From Winogradskyella luteola (lineage in GTDB: Bacteria; Bacteroidota; Bacteroidia; Flavobacteriales; Flavobacteriaceae): DNA of 64,000 nucleotides. The stretch is taken from contig NZ_JAGSPD010000002.1 in NCBI RefSeq assembly GCF_019203985.1, forward strand, positions 124,001 to 188,000, written 5' to 3'. Below are positions 37,701 to 46,700 of the stretch, one piece after another; within the stretch, counting starts at the first letter, position 1; every line of letters starts with the position of its first letter. The position numbers and the translations under genes were made by a program. Under the pieces are notes generated by a model. The model was not told the origin of the DNA. It did not search any database and was given only the letters and a program-made list of their open reading frames with translations.

Positions 37701-39967
37701 CAAACATTATAATTTCTTCACCTCAAGAAGCATTGACACTAATCTTATCTGAAACGTCTAATGTGACTTGCGATAATAGCCAAGGAACAATCACTGCTAT
37801 TGCCGAAGGCGGTTGGGGAGGTTATGAATTTGAATTAACTGGAGATGCTACAGCGGCCTATTCTACAAATAACACTTTTACAGATTTGTCTGCAGGAACT
37901 TATACAGTCAACGTAAGAGATACTGAAGGTTGTATTACTTCAGAAACGATAACCTTAGATGAGCCTAATCCAATTACCGCGACATTTACACCAAGCACAA
38001 CTGTGTTAGCGTGTTTTGGAGATCAAGATGCAACTATTACTGTTAATATGGTTTCAGGTGGACAAGGTTCTAACTATGTATATACATTAAATACGATTGC
38101 CCCAGTGGTAAGCTCATCTGGCCCTCAACTATCTAATGTGTTTAACGATTTAGGTGCAGGAACATACTCTGTTACAATAACTGATGGATTTGATTGTGAA
38201 ATGACGTCGTTGGATATAGTGATTGCCAATCCTACTCCACTTGATGTTAATTTAGTAAGAGCTACAACGCAAACCTGTTTAACGGAATCTACATTAACAC
38301 TTAGCGCCTCTGGCGGAACAGGACCTTATGAATACAGTGACTCAAGTACATTTGCAAGTGTTTTAGGAAATTTTGCATCATCCATAACATTTTCAGTTCC
38401 AGAAGGAACATATACATATTACGTCAGAGATGCCAATGGCTGTATTTCTAATGCATCAAACGATATTGCTGTCGATCCACTGCCTGAGTTAGTAATTAAT
38501 TTAGAATCTACCAGTCCGACTATTAATTGTGCCGGTGACAATACAGGGGTAATCTTAGCTACGGCACAAGGTGGATTGGGGAATTATAATTATACCCTAC
38601 AAGATGGTTCGGGAACTACAATTCCTGCAACTCAAAATACTCCTGGCTACTTTACTGAGCTTCTAGCTGGTACTTATATTGTTATGGTAGAAAGTGGCGA
38701 TTGTGATACAGCTTCTGCACCAATAACAATTACGGAACCAATAGCACCATTAGATGCAACCATAGCAGTAAGTGATGTGACTTGTGCTGGAAATGAGAAT
38801 GGCTCTGTTGAAATTACAGCTACTGGCGGAACAGGTATTGTTAAGTATGCGATTTCCCCACAGTTGAATCAGTTTTTTGAGACTAACATATTTGAAGACT
38901 TAGCACCTGGTGATTATGATCTTATTGTACAAGATGAACTGGGTTGCTATCTAACATTCAACTTTACTATACTAGATCAAGAACCTGTTATTTTAACAAT
39001 TGTACCAGATTCATTCTTCCCAGAACTATGCGAGAATGACGGTAATGGTGAATTTAGTATTGATATTTCAGGAGGTAACTTGCCCTATAGCGTGAGTCTA
39101 GATAGTTACGATGGTCCATATACTACTGGTGGCGCTAATCAAACTGTATTCGATTTTACAAACCTTGAGGGTGGTGACCATATTGTATATGTTAGAGATG
39201 CTGAAGATTGTGAGTCTGAATGGAATATTACGTTCCCAGAACCTGTGGTAATAAATCCAGAGGTTGAAATCGAATATATCTGCGAAAACAACTCGCAAAC
39301 TAATATTGTTACGGTAACTATCGATGAGTCCAACACAGATTTATCACAGTTTGATTATTCATTAGATGGCAGTGCGTATCAACTTAGTAACGTATTTGAA
39401 AACGTACCTGTAGGCACAGGCCATTATATAGATGTTAGACATACCAATGGTTGTATTCAGCGAACAGAATTATTCGACATTGATGGCTATGAACCAATAA
39501 CCCTAACACTTACTGAAGGAGACCTTAATGAAATTATAGCTAATGCTTCTGGTGGTACCGGCGTATATGAATTCACTATGAATGGCGAAAACTATGGCAA
39601 TGTAAGCAACTATATCATTACAGAAACCGGATTGTATGTAGTAACCGTAACCGATAGTGCTGGTTGTATTGCCGAAGCACAGATAGAGCTAGAGTTTGTT
39701 GGCCCATGTATACCAAATTGGTTTACACCAAATGGTGATGGTGAATACGATACTTGGGCACCTGGTTGTGTAGAAAATTACCCTAACCTCACCTTCGATA
39801 TTTTTGATCGCTACGGACGTAAAGTGGCTACATACCGTGTTGGAGAAGTTTGGGATGGCAGATATAACGGCCAAGAATTGCCAACAGGTGACTATTGGTT
39901 TGTTGTAAAGACCAATGATTCAAATTATAACAAAGAGTTTGTCGGACATTTTACACTATACAGATAG
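31745..39967 (+). CDS. Giant SprB-like surface adhesin with T9SS type B sorting domain
   Basis: 2740 aa. Signal (MKKPTFSRVLTIALMICIGL), an N-terminal region of about 350 aa with extracellular beta-sandwich character, a DUF11-like domain (ALNYVIGFQNTGNDNATSFQ; about 370-480), then about 23 SprB-type repeats of 75-95 residues (pattern: Cys...G.I......G..PYEYSIDG......F..L..GTYT..V.D..GC) from about 720 to 2650, and the type B C-terminal domain (CIPNWFTPNGDGEYDTWAPG through EFVGHFTLYR). SprB repeats define the mobile cell-surface adhesin driving flavobacterial gliding; this one is shorter than F. johnsoniae SprB (about 6500 aa). It is followed by a second PorP/SprF gene, the expected secretion partner. 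Confidence 0.93.
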   Translation: MKKPTFSRVLTIALMICIGLVSSAQNYVPFTPRFNQDLKGDIVLIGNNILGPDNNAFNDGTVYNHNVNMQYIDIDADPTTFSSSSADLEISNPNCYRIIYAGLYWGAVNPGDEPITEVKLRGPSGGYNDITGTIIYDADGTTVDGGDSFSYACFADVTNIVTSFGSGADLGTYTVANVSSGLGETANFDPYNGTGQSAGWSLFIVYEDPTLPGKSITSFDGFSAISVPGNNPNLDIPVDGFRTVPAPAPVRANFAFATLEGDSPILGDRLRLNGVSLSTTDRPVANFFNSSVTRLDATPVNNRVPNSTNTLGFDTGTITIPNPGNSVIANDATSGTIRLETSGDTYFPYFFAFAVEIIEPNIVLTKIVEDDLGNNIGGETVDLGAALNYVIGFQNTGNDNATSFQIRDILPINIIFDYPSDLILPPGVTVNSYDPLTRELIFDIDNSLVEENDPVYEIRIEVQVVDTCGELADACSNIINNQAYATYSGFFNPTFQITDDPSLNSNTGCLFTPQATNFLADLDCEFIEEIILCGDTVELTAADGYDSYTWSTSPTGTPVIGNTQTITVDATGTYYSFNNAIAPCQSIEQQYQVELFGGDVENPVIPYADEVVTCPNDGKLLPNIFLCGANDSRLIETNIANSISIIWEQLDESSCAAVSDPDCANEDDTCVWNEVTTGSDFLADTSGQFRITINYPGGCFNRFYFNVYQNLLVPTVVATDIICTTNGSITVNDVPSGYEYSIDGTNYQTSNIFTVTTPGTYSVFVRQIGVPTNPCIFSVPDVLIRDRDFTVTSTVSQPLCFGDKGSIQLAANDVDPQYTFTLSEGGTLVNAVGPIVDNTYIFENLNTGTYTATVETENGCLYSEDITIVEPPLLTVNAALTIPLNCTDGEITIYPEGGTPPYFYFINGSTDFQTVPEILVTAPGTFDITVLDSNNCSASTTITVDDIPEPEFNITSTDILCGGTGDTGTITINVTNANGNTIEYSIDGGSTYTNSNVFTGLTAGDYDVVLQYTLGASVCTTNPQTVTIIENTAISGTAELSAPFTCNTNGTITVINVIGGNPPYEYSIDGTTFQPGNTFTDLTQGTYTITIRDDNDCTAVTNEIVIEALNPPSDLEFTSTAITCPALTSDVTISNVVGGTGTIEYQIIAPASAATPYQTSNVFTGLVPDTYTFQVRDENDCIYSESYTINPIPTPTVNVVLTEGLDCTATPDAEFTGTITGTAPYTYAVSINGGAYSSLGATSATFTYNTSTAGTYQFQITDSNGCTAESSVITVNPIAPPAFSTVIESQPILCNGDANGAIDITIDDTVGTPPFTINVTNNTTGTDYGTQTSSLPAGTYTITITDANSCSTTETITISQPDPITFDLSKVDITCNNPGGSSLGSITVENVSGGTVPFTYFISNNFGDVIVGNPYNAVSNEDHTFNIINFGIYTINVVDANGCSLSQQITIASPPSDLDINVNIAVPDCTVGGTAEVTAISAVGSGSYEFGILEFNTIPYTSTYLPPDTPGGNVRTFTNLVPGVIYTFVVHDLVTDCYYVKSADAAIDPASTLTSIVDPNNVSCLGADDGSVTFTINNFDSTTTSVDYAIYSAFDNQLVDGPTNLPVTFGVPETVTTPNPGTLQPGQYYIVFTENGTGSFNGCESASQIFEILESPVALDLTVSVDQNANCNPNSGVISAIGQNGTAPYEYQITTTPATPLVTDAAWDTASIFNVDAGSYYIHVLDAFGCIVTSPVVVVDLDDSPVISAVVNNPCEITDGNYEIDITLDTPSTAPYSFSIDGGAFQTQLVPFTISNLFAGTHTIEIQDANGCGNLISVDINAPIDVIADATALPSCNNDDGEITVTGSGGSGSYTYSIAPNPASMSLSGTVFSGVPSGIYTVTITDTVTSCTADVTISVPEATLPLFTLSSTLVTCFGDNTGAFDINITNYTGSYTYEVFDNLGASVTGIVNANTSTNPLTVTGMEAGTFSVLITETEFPFCSNTSNIIISSPQEALTLILSETSNVTCDNSQGTITAIAEGGWGGYEFELTGDATAAYSTNNTFTDLSAGTYTVNVRDTEGCITSETITLDEPNPITATFTPSTTVLACFGDQDATITVNMVSGGQGSNYVYTLNTIAPVVSSSGPQLSNVFNDLGAGTYSVTITDGFDCEMTSLDIVIANPTPLDVNLVRATTQTCLTESTLTLSASGGTGPYEYSDSSTFASVLGNFASSITFSVPEGTYTYYVRDANGCISNASNDIAVDPLPELVINLESTSPTINCAGDNTGVILATAQGGLGNYNYTLQDGSGTTIPATQNTPGYFTELLAGTYIVMVESGDCDTASAPITITEPIAPLDATIAVSDVTCAGNENGSVEITATGGTGIVKYAISPQLNQFFETNIFEDLAPGDYDLIVQDELGCYLTFNFTILDQEPVILTIVPDSFFPELCENDGNGEFSIDISGGNLPYSVSLDSYDGPYTTGGANQTVFDFTNLEGGDHIVYVRDAEDCESEWNITFPEPVVINPEVEIEYICENNSQTNIVTVTIDESNTDLSQFDYSLDGSAYQLSNVFENVPVGTGHYIDVRHTNGCIQRTELFDIDGYEPITLTLTEGDLNEIIANASGGTGVYEFTMNGENYGNVSNYIITETGLYVVTVTDSAGCIAEAQIELEFVGPCIPNWFTPNGDGEYDTWAPGCVENYPNLTFDIFDRYGRKVATYRVGEVWDGRYNGQELPTGDYWFVVKTNDSNYNKEFVGHFTLYR

Positions 39968-39995
39968 CCCAAATTGAATAAACTAAACCCTAACC

Positions 39996-40988
39996 ATGAT
40001 GAAAAAGATTATTCTATATATATTATTTCTAGCTGTGACACAAAGCTACAGTCAGGAGTTGAATTTACCAGTTTGGACACAGTATCTGGCAGATAATGAT
40101 TTTGTGGTCTCACCTACCTTTGCTGGTATTGGCGACAACTTAAAAATTAGAGCAAATGGATTGACCCAGTGGGTTGGTATTAAGAACGCACCAGATAATC
40201 AATCCATTTATGCCGATTTTAGAATTTCTAACCGATCTGGTATTGGTGTTTCGGCTTATAATGACAAAAATGGAAACACACGCCAGAAAGGTTTAAAGTT
40301 ATCATTTGCACATCACTTAATTTTAGATTGGAAGTCCAAACAGTATTTATCCCTAGGACTATCCTATAACATTAATAATTTTAGAATAGACATAGAAAAC
40401 TTTAATACCACTTATGAAATCCCAATTCTAGATCCTGCAATTAATGGGGATAGAGCAGTTAACAACAATAACTTCGATGCTGGTATACTCTACAGATGGA
40501 ATAAATATTATTTAAGTTTTAATGCCAATAATTTAGTATCTAAGGATATTGCTGATTTTACAGGTGGTATAGAACCTTCACTTCTATTAAACTACCAGAT
40601 TTATACAGGTTATGTATTTAGCCCAAAGAACAATAAGGATGTAGAATTTGAGCCTTCAGTTTTCTTTCAGTTTTTTGATAGTGATGACCGTTCTGCAACA
40701 GATCTAAATTTTAAGTACAGAAAGTTTAACAGGAATGGTGATTACTATTGGATTGGAGCATCATACCGTTTTTTAAATGACCAGTTTTTTAATCCTTTGA
40801 ATTTAGGTCCGATGGCAGGTATATTGCACAATAAACTGTATTTCGCCTATTCATACCAATTGACCTTAAACGATTTGTCTGGTTTCAATTCTGGTACACA
40901 TGTCGTTACCATTGGTCTCAACTTATTGCAAAGTGCCAGTAATTGTCCTTGTACAAAAGGAACCAGCCAAAGTTATTATAGGTTATAA
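39996..40988 (+). CDS. PorP/SprF family type IX secretion membrane protein
   Basis: A 330-aa outer-membrane protein: signal (MMKKIILYILFLAVTQSYSQ), then the family motifs LPVWTQYLADNDFVVSPTFA, GIGDNLKIRANGLTQWVGIK, and many amphipathic strands (YYLSFNANNLVSKD; FSYQLTLNDLSGF-like end) with a Cys-containing C terminus (SNCPCTKGTSQSYYRL). SprF is required for surface display of its neighbouring SprB adhesin through T9SS, so this gene (28 nt after the adhesin) is the predicted partner of the 2740-aa protein. Family length is typical (about 300-330 aa). Confidence 0.93.
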   Translation: MMKKIILYILFLAVTQSYSQELNLPVWTQYLADNDFVVSPTFAGIGDNLKIRANGLTQWVGIKNAPDNQSIYADFRISNRSGIGVSAYNDKNGNTRQKGLKLSFAHHLILDWKSKQYLSLGLSYNINNFRIDIENFNTTYEIPILDPAINGDRAVNNNNFDAGILYRWNKYYLSFNANNLVSKDIADFTGGIEPSLLLNYQIYTGYVFSPKNNKDVEFEPSVFFQFFDSDDRSATDLNFKYRKFNRNGDYYWIGASYRFLNDQFFNPLNLGPMAGILHNKLYFAYSYQLTLNDLSGFNSGTHVVTIGLNLLQSASNCPCTKGTSQSYYRL

Positions 40989-41833
40989 ATCTCTAGTTTA
41001 TACCCAACCCCATGAATATTGATAAGCTTTACAGAAGTATCTGCATGTAGTTTTTTACGCAATTTAGAGATATAGGTGTCTAAGCTTCTGCCAACAAAAA
41101 CACCATTGTCTTCCCAAACTTTTTTGGTAAGCTCGTCTCGTTTTATAACCTCATTAGGTCGTTCAACAAAAAGTGCCAAGAGCTCACATTCCTTTTTAGA
41201 CAAGGCTATTTCTTCAGCTTCTTCAATCAACTTATTCTGTTCAGGATAAAACTTGAAACTACCAATAGCTTCATAGTTTTCGGAAACTTCATTTGTCTTT
41301 GTTTTCAGTTTTATTTTATAGCCTAAAAACAGTAGAAATAACAATGAAATACCAATGATAAACCATGTTAAGAAGCGTGATTCAGAATTTGGCTTTTCAT
41401 TTTTGTCAAAAAATATCTCAATCTCATAACATGCCTCTGGCAAATATCTACCGATACAAGGTACAATGGTATTTTCTAAAACTTCACTCATTCGATAGCT
41501 ATAAGCAACCTCACGGTCTTTACATTGCACAACCTCAACTATATAATGTTCTGGAAGCTTTAAAGTCCTTAGACTTGCATCTACATAAGTAACGAGATGA
41601 TCAGGATTTATAGCTAGCGGATGATTGAATGTAAGCCTAAATTTATTAAAATCTAATTCCTTCACAGGTAAGATCAAGGATGTAGAATCCCTTTGGCTCA
41701 ATAACAGCTTATTACCAGCATCTCGTAAGGCAATTTTTGTACGTTCAGAGAAATTGCTTTGCTCAGTATCACATGATACTAAGCCAGCAAAAAGAATAAT
41801 TATCAGAAATTTAATGGTGCATCTATACTTCAT
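40976..41833 (-). CDS. ToxR-like membrane-spanning transcriptional regulator
   Basis: I place the start at 41833 (MKYRCTIKFLIIILFAGLVS), giving 285 aa; upstream codons to 41938 would add 35 residues before a signal sequence. The N-terminal hydrophobic stretch ends in GLVSCDTEQ, a lipobox, then a periplasmic domain of about 135 aa, a TM helix (about 157-175, FLTWFIIGISLLFLLFLGYK), and a cytoplasmic OmpR/ToxR-type winged helix (IALSKKECELLALFVERPNE; RDELTKKVWEDNGVFVGRSL; HGVGYKLEIYNL). It would bind DNA while anchored in the membrane. Divergent from yceI with a phased heptamer array between; it overlaps the end of the PorP gene by 13 nt. Confidence 0.88.
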   Translation of the reverse strand: MKYRCTIKFLIIILFAGLVSCDTEQSNFSERTKIALRDAGNKLLLSQRDSTSLILPVKELDFNKFRLTFNHPLAINPDHLVTYVDASLRTLKLPEHYIVEVVQCKDREVAYSYRMSEVLENTIVPCIGRYLPEACYEIEIFFDKNEKPNSESRFLTWFIIGISLLFLLFLGYKIKLKTKTNEVSENYEAIGSFKFYPEQNKLIEEAEEIALSKKECELLALFVERPNEVIKRDELTKKVWEDNGVFVGRSLDTYISKLRKKLHADTSVKLINIHGVGYKLEIYNL

Positions 41834-41855
41834 ATCGTTGCACAAAGAACAGCTA

Positions 41856-41906
41856 TTTTGATTGAATTTTGCAAGGCTTTGACACTTCTTTTGCACTTTT
41901 TTGACA
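41856..41906. promoter_or_regulatory. Phased operator array: five heptamers at 11-bp period
   Basis: TTTTGAT (41856), TTTTGCA (41867), TTTGACA (41878), TTTTGCA (41889) and TTTGACA (41900) start exactly 11 bp apart, i.e. on one face of the helix, between the divergent wHTH regulator and the YceI gene. Tandem phased direct repeats are typical binding sites for OmpR/ToxR-type winged helices, so the adjacent regulator is the likely ligand. Confidence 0.65.
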
Positions 41907-41963
41907 TTCTTTAAACTCGTCAAGTCTAGTTTTATCACCTTATTTAATCAAAAATTATATATC

Positions 41964-42527
41964 ATGAAAAAATTGACATTATTTATTGTATTTACTATTG
42001 CTTCTGTAGTATTTACCAATGCACAAGAAAAACTTAAAATAGACACTTCGAAAAGTGAAATTAAATGGTCCGGAGAATATTCGTTCTATTTTGGTGGCCA
42101 TAACGGCACTATAAGCTTTAAGGAAGGTTTTTTTGAAAAGACAGATGATGTAATTTCTGGAGGAGAATTCATCATTGATATGAATTCCATAATTTGTCTA
42201 GATATTGATGATGAAGATGGTAACGCTAGTCTCGTCGATCATTTAAAAAATGAAGATTTTTTTGCTGTTGATAAATTTCCAACAGCAAAACTCACAATTA
42301 CAAAGGTAGAGTATCAAGATAACAACAATATGAAGGTTTTTGCAGATCTTACCATAAAAGAGGTTACTTTACCTGTTAACTTCCGAGCTGAAATCGATTA
42401 CGAAAAACAACAGTTGATGACAAAGTTTAAAATCGACAGACAACGTTGGGGCATTGACTACAATAGTAAATTACGAGATGGAGCCATTGCAGATGGTATT
42501 GGATTTGAAGTCGTACTAAGCATATAG
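41964..42527 (+). CDS. YceI-family lipocalin-like periplasmic protein
   Basis: 187 aa from the ATG at 41964, which begins a proper signal peptide (MKKLTLFIVFTIASVVFTNA); codons upstream in frame to 41901 lie inside the operator and are unlikely. The mature protein is an extended lipocalin: KIDTSKSEIKWSGEYSF, GTISFKEGFFEKTDDVISGG, the EFIIDMNSIICLDID strand, SLVDHLKNEDFFAVDKFPTA, and the C-terminal DRQRWGIDYNSKLRDGAIAD. YceI proteins bind isoprenoid or fatty-acid-like ligands in the periplasm and are often stress or acid induced. Expression is probably controlled by the divergent ToxR-like regulator. Confidence 0.92.
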   Translation: MKKLTLFIVFTIASVVFTNAQEKLKIDTSKSEIKWSGEYSFYFGGHNGTISFKEGFFEKTDDVISGGEFIIDMNSIICLDIDDEDGNASLVDHLKNEDFFAVDKFPTAKLTITKVEYQDNNNMKVFADLTIKEVTLPVNFRAEIDYEKQQLMTKFKIDRQRWGIDYNSKLRDGAIADGIGFEVVLSI

Positions 42528-42550
42528 TACTTTAAGCGATTACTTATTTT

Positions 42551-42585
42551 AATAGCACTACCAATCATGTAGTGCTATTTTTTTT
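42551..42585 (+). terminator. Rho-independent terminator
   Basis: A perfect 11-bp stem AATAGCACTAC / GTAGTGCTATT with a 7-nt loop and a T-run, 23 nt after the YceI gene. Confidence 0.92.
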
Positions 42586-42846
42586 AACAAAATGAGGATT
42601 TGCATTTGCAAAAGAGGGACGGTATTTATTGAGGTCTAACTTCCCTCCAATTCTCGTTTTCAATCTGATCGAAAAAAGTTTATGCCATTAATTATTTTCT
42701 TTAAACTTTACATCACCAAACATTAATCATTTTAAGGTATTTAATCGAAAATATAATATGAATTTACCAATTCATAGGATTTTATATTCAATTAATCGAA
42801 TATAAAAAAGTATTTGACCATTATTATTTAGTTTTAAATGCTCTAA
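42586..42846. other. AT-rich intergenic region with hairpins
   Basis: No gene is visible. Two inverted repeats, ATGAATT-TACC-AATTCAT (near 42758-42775) and TTTATATTC-N8-GAATATAAA (42781-42806), precede the next gene and may be regulatory; no promoter box could be placed with confidence. Confidence 0.5.
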
Positions 42847-43710
42847 ATGAATAAACTTAAAATAATATGGCTTATCAAAATATGTGCCTTCTCAGTTTTC
42901 TTGGGAAGAGCCTATCAGTTATATTTTTTTGGTGCTCCATTCAGAGCTATACTATGGGACGAGAGTCTATTAACTCCTGTAGTTGAAGGATTGACTAATT
43001 ACTCTTGGGGTGATTATGTTACCAGCCCAAAGGTTAATGCCTGGATTGATGGCATAACAAAATTAAGCAGCATCGTATTTTTATTTGCTGCAATTATTAG
43101 CTTGTTTTGGGATAAAATAGGTTACCAAAAGCTGAAGAAAACAGTAATTGGTTTAGCACTAGCAATTTTACTAATAATTGGCATTTGTATGGTGAAGGAC
43201 AAAAACTATGAATATTTAATGTTTTTTGAATTATTCATACAGTTTTCGCCACCAGTAGTATTATTGCTAAGCTTTAAAAAGGATATAACAGATAACAAAA
43301 AGATAATTAATGGCTTAAAAATAGCTATTGCATGTACGTTTATTGCGCATGGTCTTTTTGCTATGGGACTGATATATTTACCTGGATACTTTGTGGATAT
43401 GACCATATTGATTCTAGGTGTTACAGAACCTCAGGCGACTACATTTTTGTATGTGGCCGGTGTTTTGGACATAGTAATGTCGGTCTTAATTTTTATACCT
43501 AAAATATCAAAGTATGCGTTGTTGTATATGGTGTTTTGGGGTTTAGCAACAGCTTTTGCTAGGTTACTAGCTGGCTTTAATTTAGATTTTGCAGCATCTA
43601 CGATCCACGGCAGTTTATTTTTGGTTGTATATAGACTATCACATGGTTTGTTGCCACTTGTAGTGTTGCTAATGGAAGAAAAAAATAAAAGAAGAAAAAT
43701 TACTCGCTGA
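42847..43710 (+). CDS. Polytopic membrane protein of unknown function
   Basis: A 287-aa integral membrane protein with about seven or eight hydrophobic helices (for example IIWLIKICAFSVFLG; LSSIVFLFAAIISLF; KTVIGLALAILLIIGICMV; FLYVAGVLDIVMSVLIFIP; LLPLVVLLM). Loops carry conserved-looking motifs (FGAPFRAILWDESLLTPVVE; AHGLFAMGLIYLPGYFVDM). I do not recognise the family; the His-Gly in helix 5 hints at DoxX-like folds but this is weak. It overlaps the start of the phosphoesterase gene by 1 nt (TGATG), so the two are translated from one message and may act together. Confidence 0.72.
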   Translation: MNKLKIIWLIKICAFSVFLGRAYQLYFFGAPFRAILWDESLLTPVVEGLTNYSWGDYVTSPKVNAWIDGITKLSSIVFLFAAIISLFWDKIGYQKLKKTVIGLALAILLIIGICMVKDKNYEYLMFFELFIQFSPPVVLLLSFKKDITDNKKIINGLKIAIACTFIAHGLFAMGLIYLPGYFVDMTILILGVTEPQATTFLYVAGVLDIVMSVLIFIPKISKYALLYMVFWGLATAFARLLAGFNLDFAASTIHGSLFLVVYRLSHGLLPLVVLLMEEKNKRRKITR

Positions 43711-46700
43711 TGAAAACGAAATTACTTTTAACAAAACTATTCTTTTTTATTATCTGTTGTGCTTACGCCAACAATGATAGGTACCGTATTATATTGGTTG
43801 ATGACCCAGCTACAACAATGACAATAGGTTGGGATCAAATATCTGGAACAAACCCTGTAGTGTATTATGATACCATAGACCACGGTGTAGACCATACTCT
43901 TTATGCCTTTTCCAAAGCTGTAGACAGAGGTATTCTTGCAAAAGGTATGGAAAATAGATTTGCACGATTAACCGGATTAACGCCAAATACGAATTATTAC
44001 TTTGTCATTAACGATAGTGAAGGAACGAGTCAAAGGTTTTGGTTTAGAACAGCTCCAAATGACAATAGTCGCTTATCCTTTATAGCTGGTGGTGACTCAA
44101 GGAATTTTAGAACTCCAAGACGCGCAGCTAACTTGTTAGTAAGCAAATTAAAGCCACATGGAGTGCTTTTTGCTGGCGACATGACCGATGACAGTACAGA
44201 TATAGAATGGGTTAAATGGTTTGATGATTGGCAAGATACAATAGCTTCCGATGGGAGAATGTTTCCTATTATACCTGCCCGTGGTAATCATGAAGATGGT
44301 TCTGAAATTTACGATTTGTTTGATACAAATGTAGACTCTTATTATGCTATTACCTTTGGAGATAATCTCTTTAGAGCCTATACGCTAAATACAGAAATTT
44401 CGGTACTTGGTAGCCAGCGTACTTGGTTGCAAAATGATTTAGCCGCATCATCTGGGGTGACATGGAAAGCAGCACAATACCACAAGCCTATGCGACCGCA
44501 TACGGGCAGCAAAAATGAAAATTATGTCATATATAACTCATGGGCTCAGTTGTTTTATGATAACAGTGTACGTTTGGTTGTAGATTGCGATTCGCATACT
44601 GCAAAAACAACATGGCCAGTAATGCCTTCTTCCGGACCAAACAATGATGAAGGCTTTGTTATAGACCAAACCAACGGTACCGTATATACTGGTGAAGGAT
44701 GCTGGGGAGCTCCACTAAGACCAAATAATGATGATAAAAGCTGGACAAGAAACTCGGGAAGTTTTAATCAATTCAAGCTTATTTTTGTAGAAACCTCTAA
44801 AATTGAATTGCGAACTATTAGAGTTGATAATGCCGATTTAGTTGGTGAGGTTAGTAATACAGACCCTTTTACGCTTCCAGCTAATTTAGATGTATTCTCA
44901 CCACCAACTGGCGATGTAGTAACGATATCCAATTCTAATGATATTAGCTGTCCTGTGGCCTATAGCCCATGTGATGATAGTGATCCAGATACTATATATG
45001 ATGAAGAGGACGGTTCGTGTAATTGTGTAGGTTATGACAGCATTAACACTACAGCCTATGTTACTGAAGTTAGTGCTTCAAGTGATGATGCTGAAGAAAA
45101 TACGCTTAGTGGAGATGTTAACGTTTCAAGTAGTGATTTAGAATTGGTTTTCGATAACGAAGACCAAATAATTGGCGTACGTTTTGATGATATTGAAATC
45201 CCAAAAAGTGCAACTATTTTCAGAGCTTTTATTCAATTTTCTGTGGATGAAAGAGATGATATCCAAACACCAACAAGTCTAACCATACATGGAGAATTAT
45301 CGCCAAGTAGTGCTACTTTCAGTACTGCAACCAATGACATTTCATCTCGTACCCCAACTACAAATTCAGTCCCTTGGAATGATATACCAGAATGGGGAAC
45401 TGTTGGCAATGAAGGTTTTTACCAAAGAACACCTGACTTAACGGATATCGTTACTGAAATTATCACTCAACCAGCTTGGGCTTTTGAAAATGCAATTACA
45501 TTCATAATATCTGGTACAGGCGAACGAATTGCGAATTCATATAATGATAATGAACCACCGAAATTAATTGTCCTTTATGACTCTAATTGTCCATTAAAAG
45601 GTATAGAAGCTGGGCAAACATATGCGTGTGATGAAATTAGCGATACATATTCACAAGATATAATTGTTACACACGTAAATCCACCAGGAACAGGAACTTT
45701 AGACGTTAATGGCCAATCCTTTTCTATAGGTACAAGCCCACAAACTGTAACCTTAACTGGATTAACGGCAGATGGTTTAGATGTGGACGTTAGTGCAAAT
45801 TTTAGTGCGCTTCCTACATGTATTATTTCTGAAGACCATCTTTTTGAGGCACCAAGCGAATGTAGCAATGGAGGTATACCAGACAATATGCCAGATGATA
45901 GTATAAATCTTGCATTGCTTGCAGAAGCCACTGTCACAGGCTCTATTTCGGGAGGAAGGGGAATACCAGAAGAAATATTATATGATCCTGCAATTGACGA
46001 TTACCGTACTATGACGGATTGGAACGAGTATGGAGTTAACTTTAATGAGAACTTAGGTGTCCCAGATATTGATGAAGGCATGAAGTGGCAAGTAAATTGG
46101 CCAAATGTTAAATATATCAACTATATCACTATTGGTGGTACATACGATAGCCAACCTCAACCAGATACCATGTGGAGAATTAGTTACAGAACAGATGGTG
46201 TATGGAATACCCTAGAAGAAGGTCAAGGTGGCTGGATAGATAGTGGTATCTACGAATGGGGAGGTGCAAATACCAATCCTATTGAGGCTGATGCATTAAG
46301 AGTACAACTTTATAGTGATGGCTTAAACAGTTTGGTAAGCATACATTTGAGAGGACGAGGAGGTATATCAAATAATAGAGATGATAGCGCTACTACTCCA
46401 AAAGCAACATTAATTCAGTATTTAGATCCAGGTAACAGCTGTGCCGTAACGGTCCCATCTGGTTCCATATTATATTGTGGAGATGATTGGATATATAGTG
46501 ATGGTCCAGACGACACTTCCGGTACAATTAATACTATTATTGCTGATGGTATTTACACCATAGATGGTGAAAAAGATGTTGAAGTCAATAATCTTGAAAT
46601 TTATAGTGGAGCCTCTGTGATTGTGGAAGAAGGTTCTAGCTTAACCGTAAAAGGAAATTTAATCACTAACGGATCTTTACAATTAGAATCCATATCGAGT

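Noticed and set aside
31745..39967. Repeat array considered as CRISPR or tandem DNA repeat
   Set aside because: The periodicity is at protein level (about 80 aa SprB repeats) and the DNA units are too diverged; no short identical repeats with unique spacers exist in the window.
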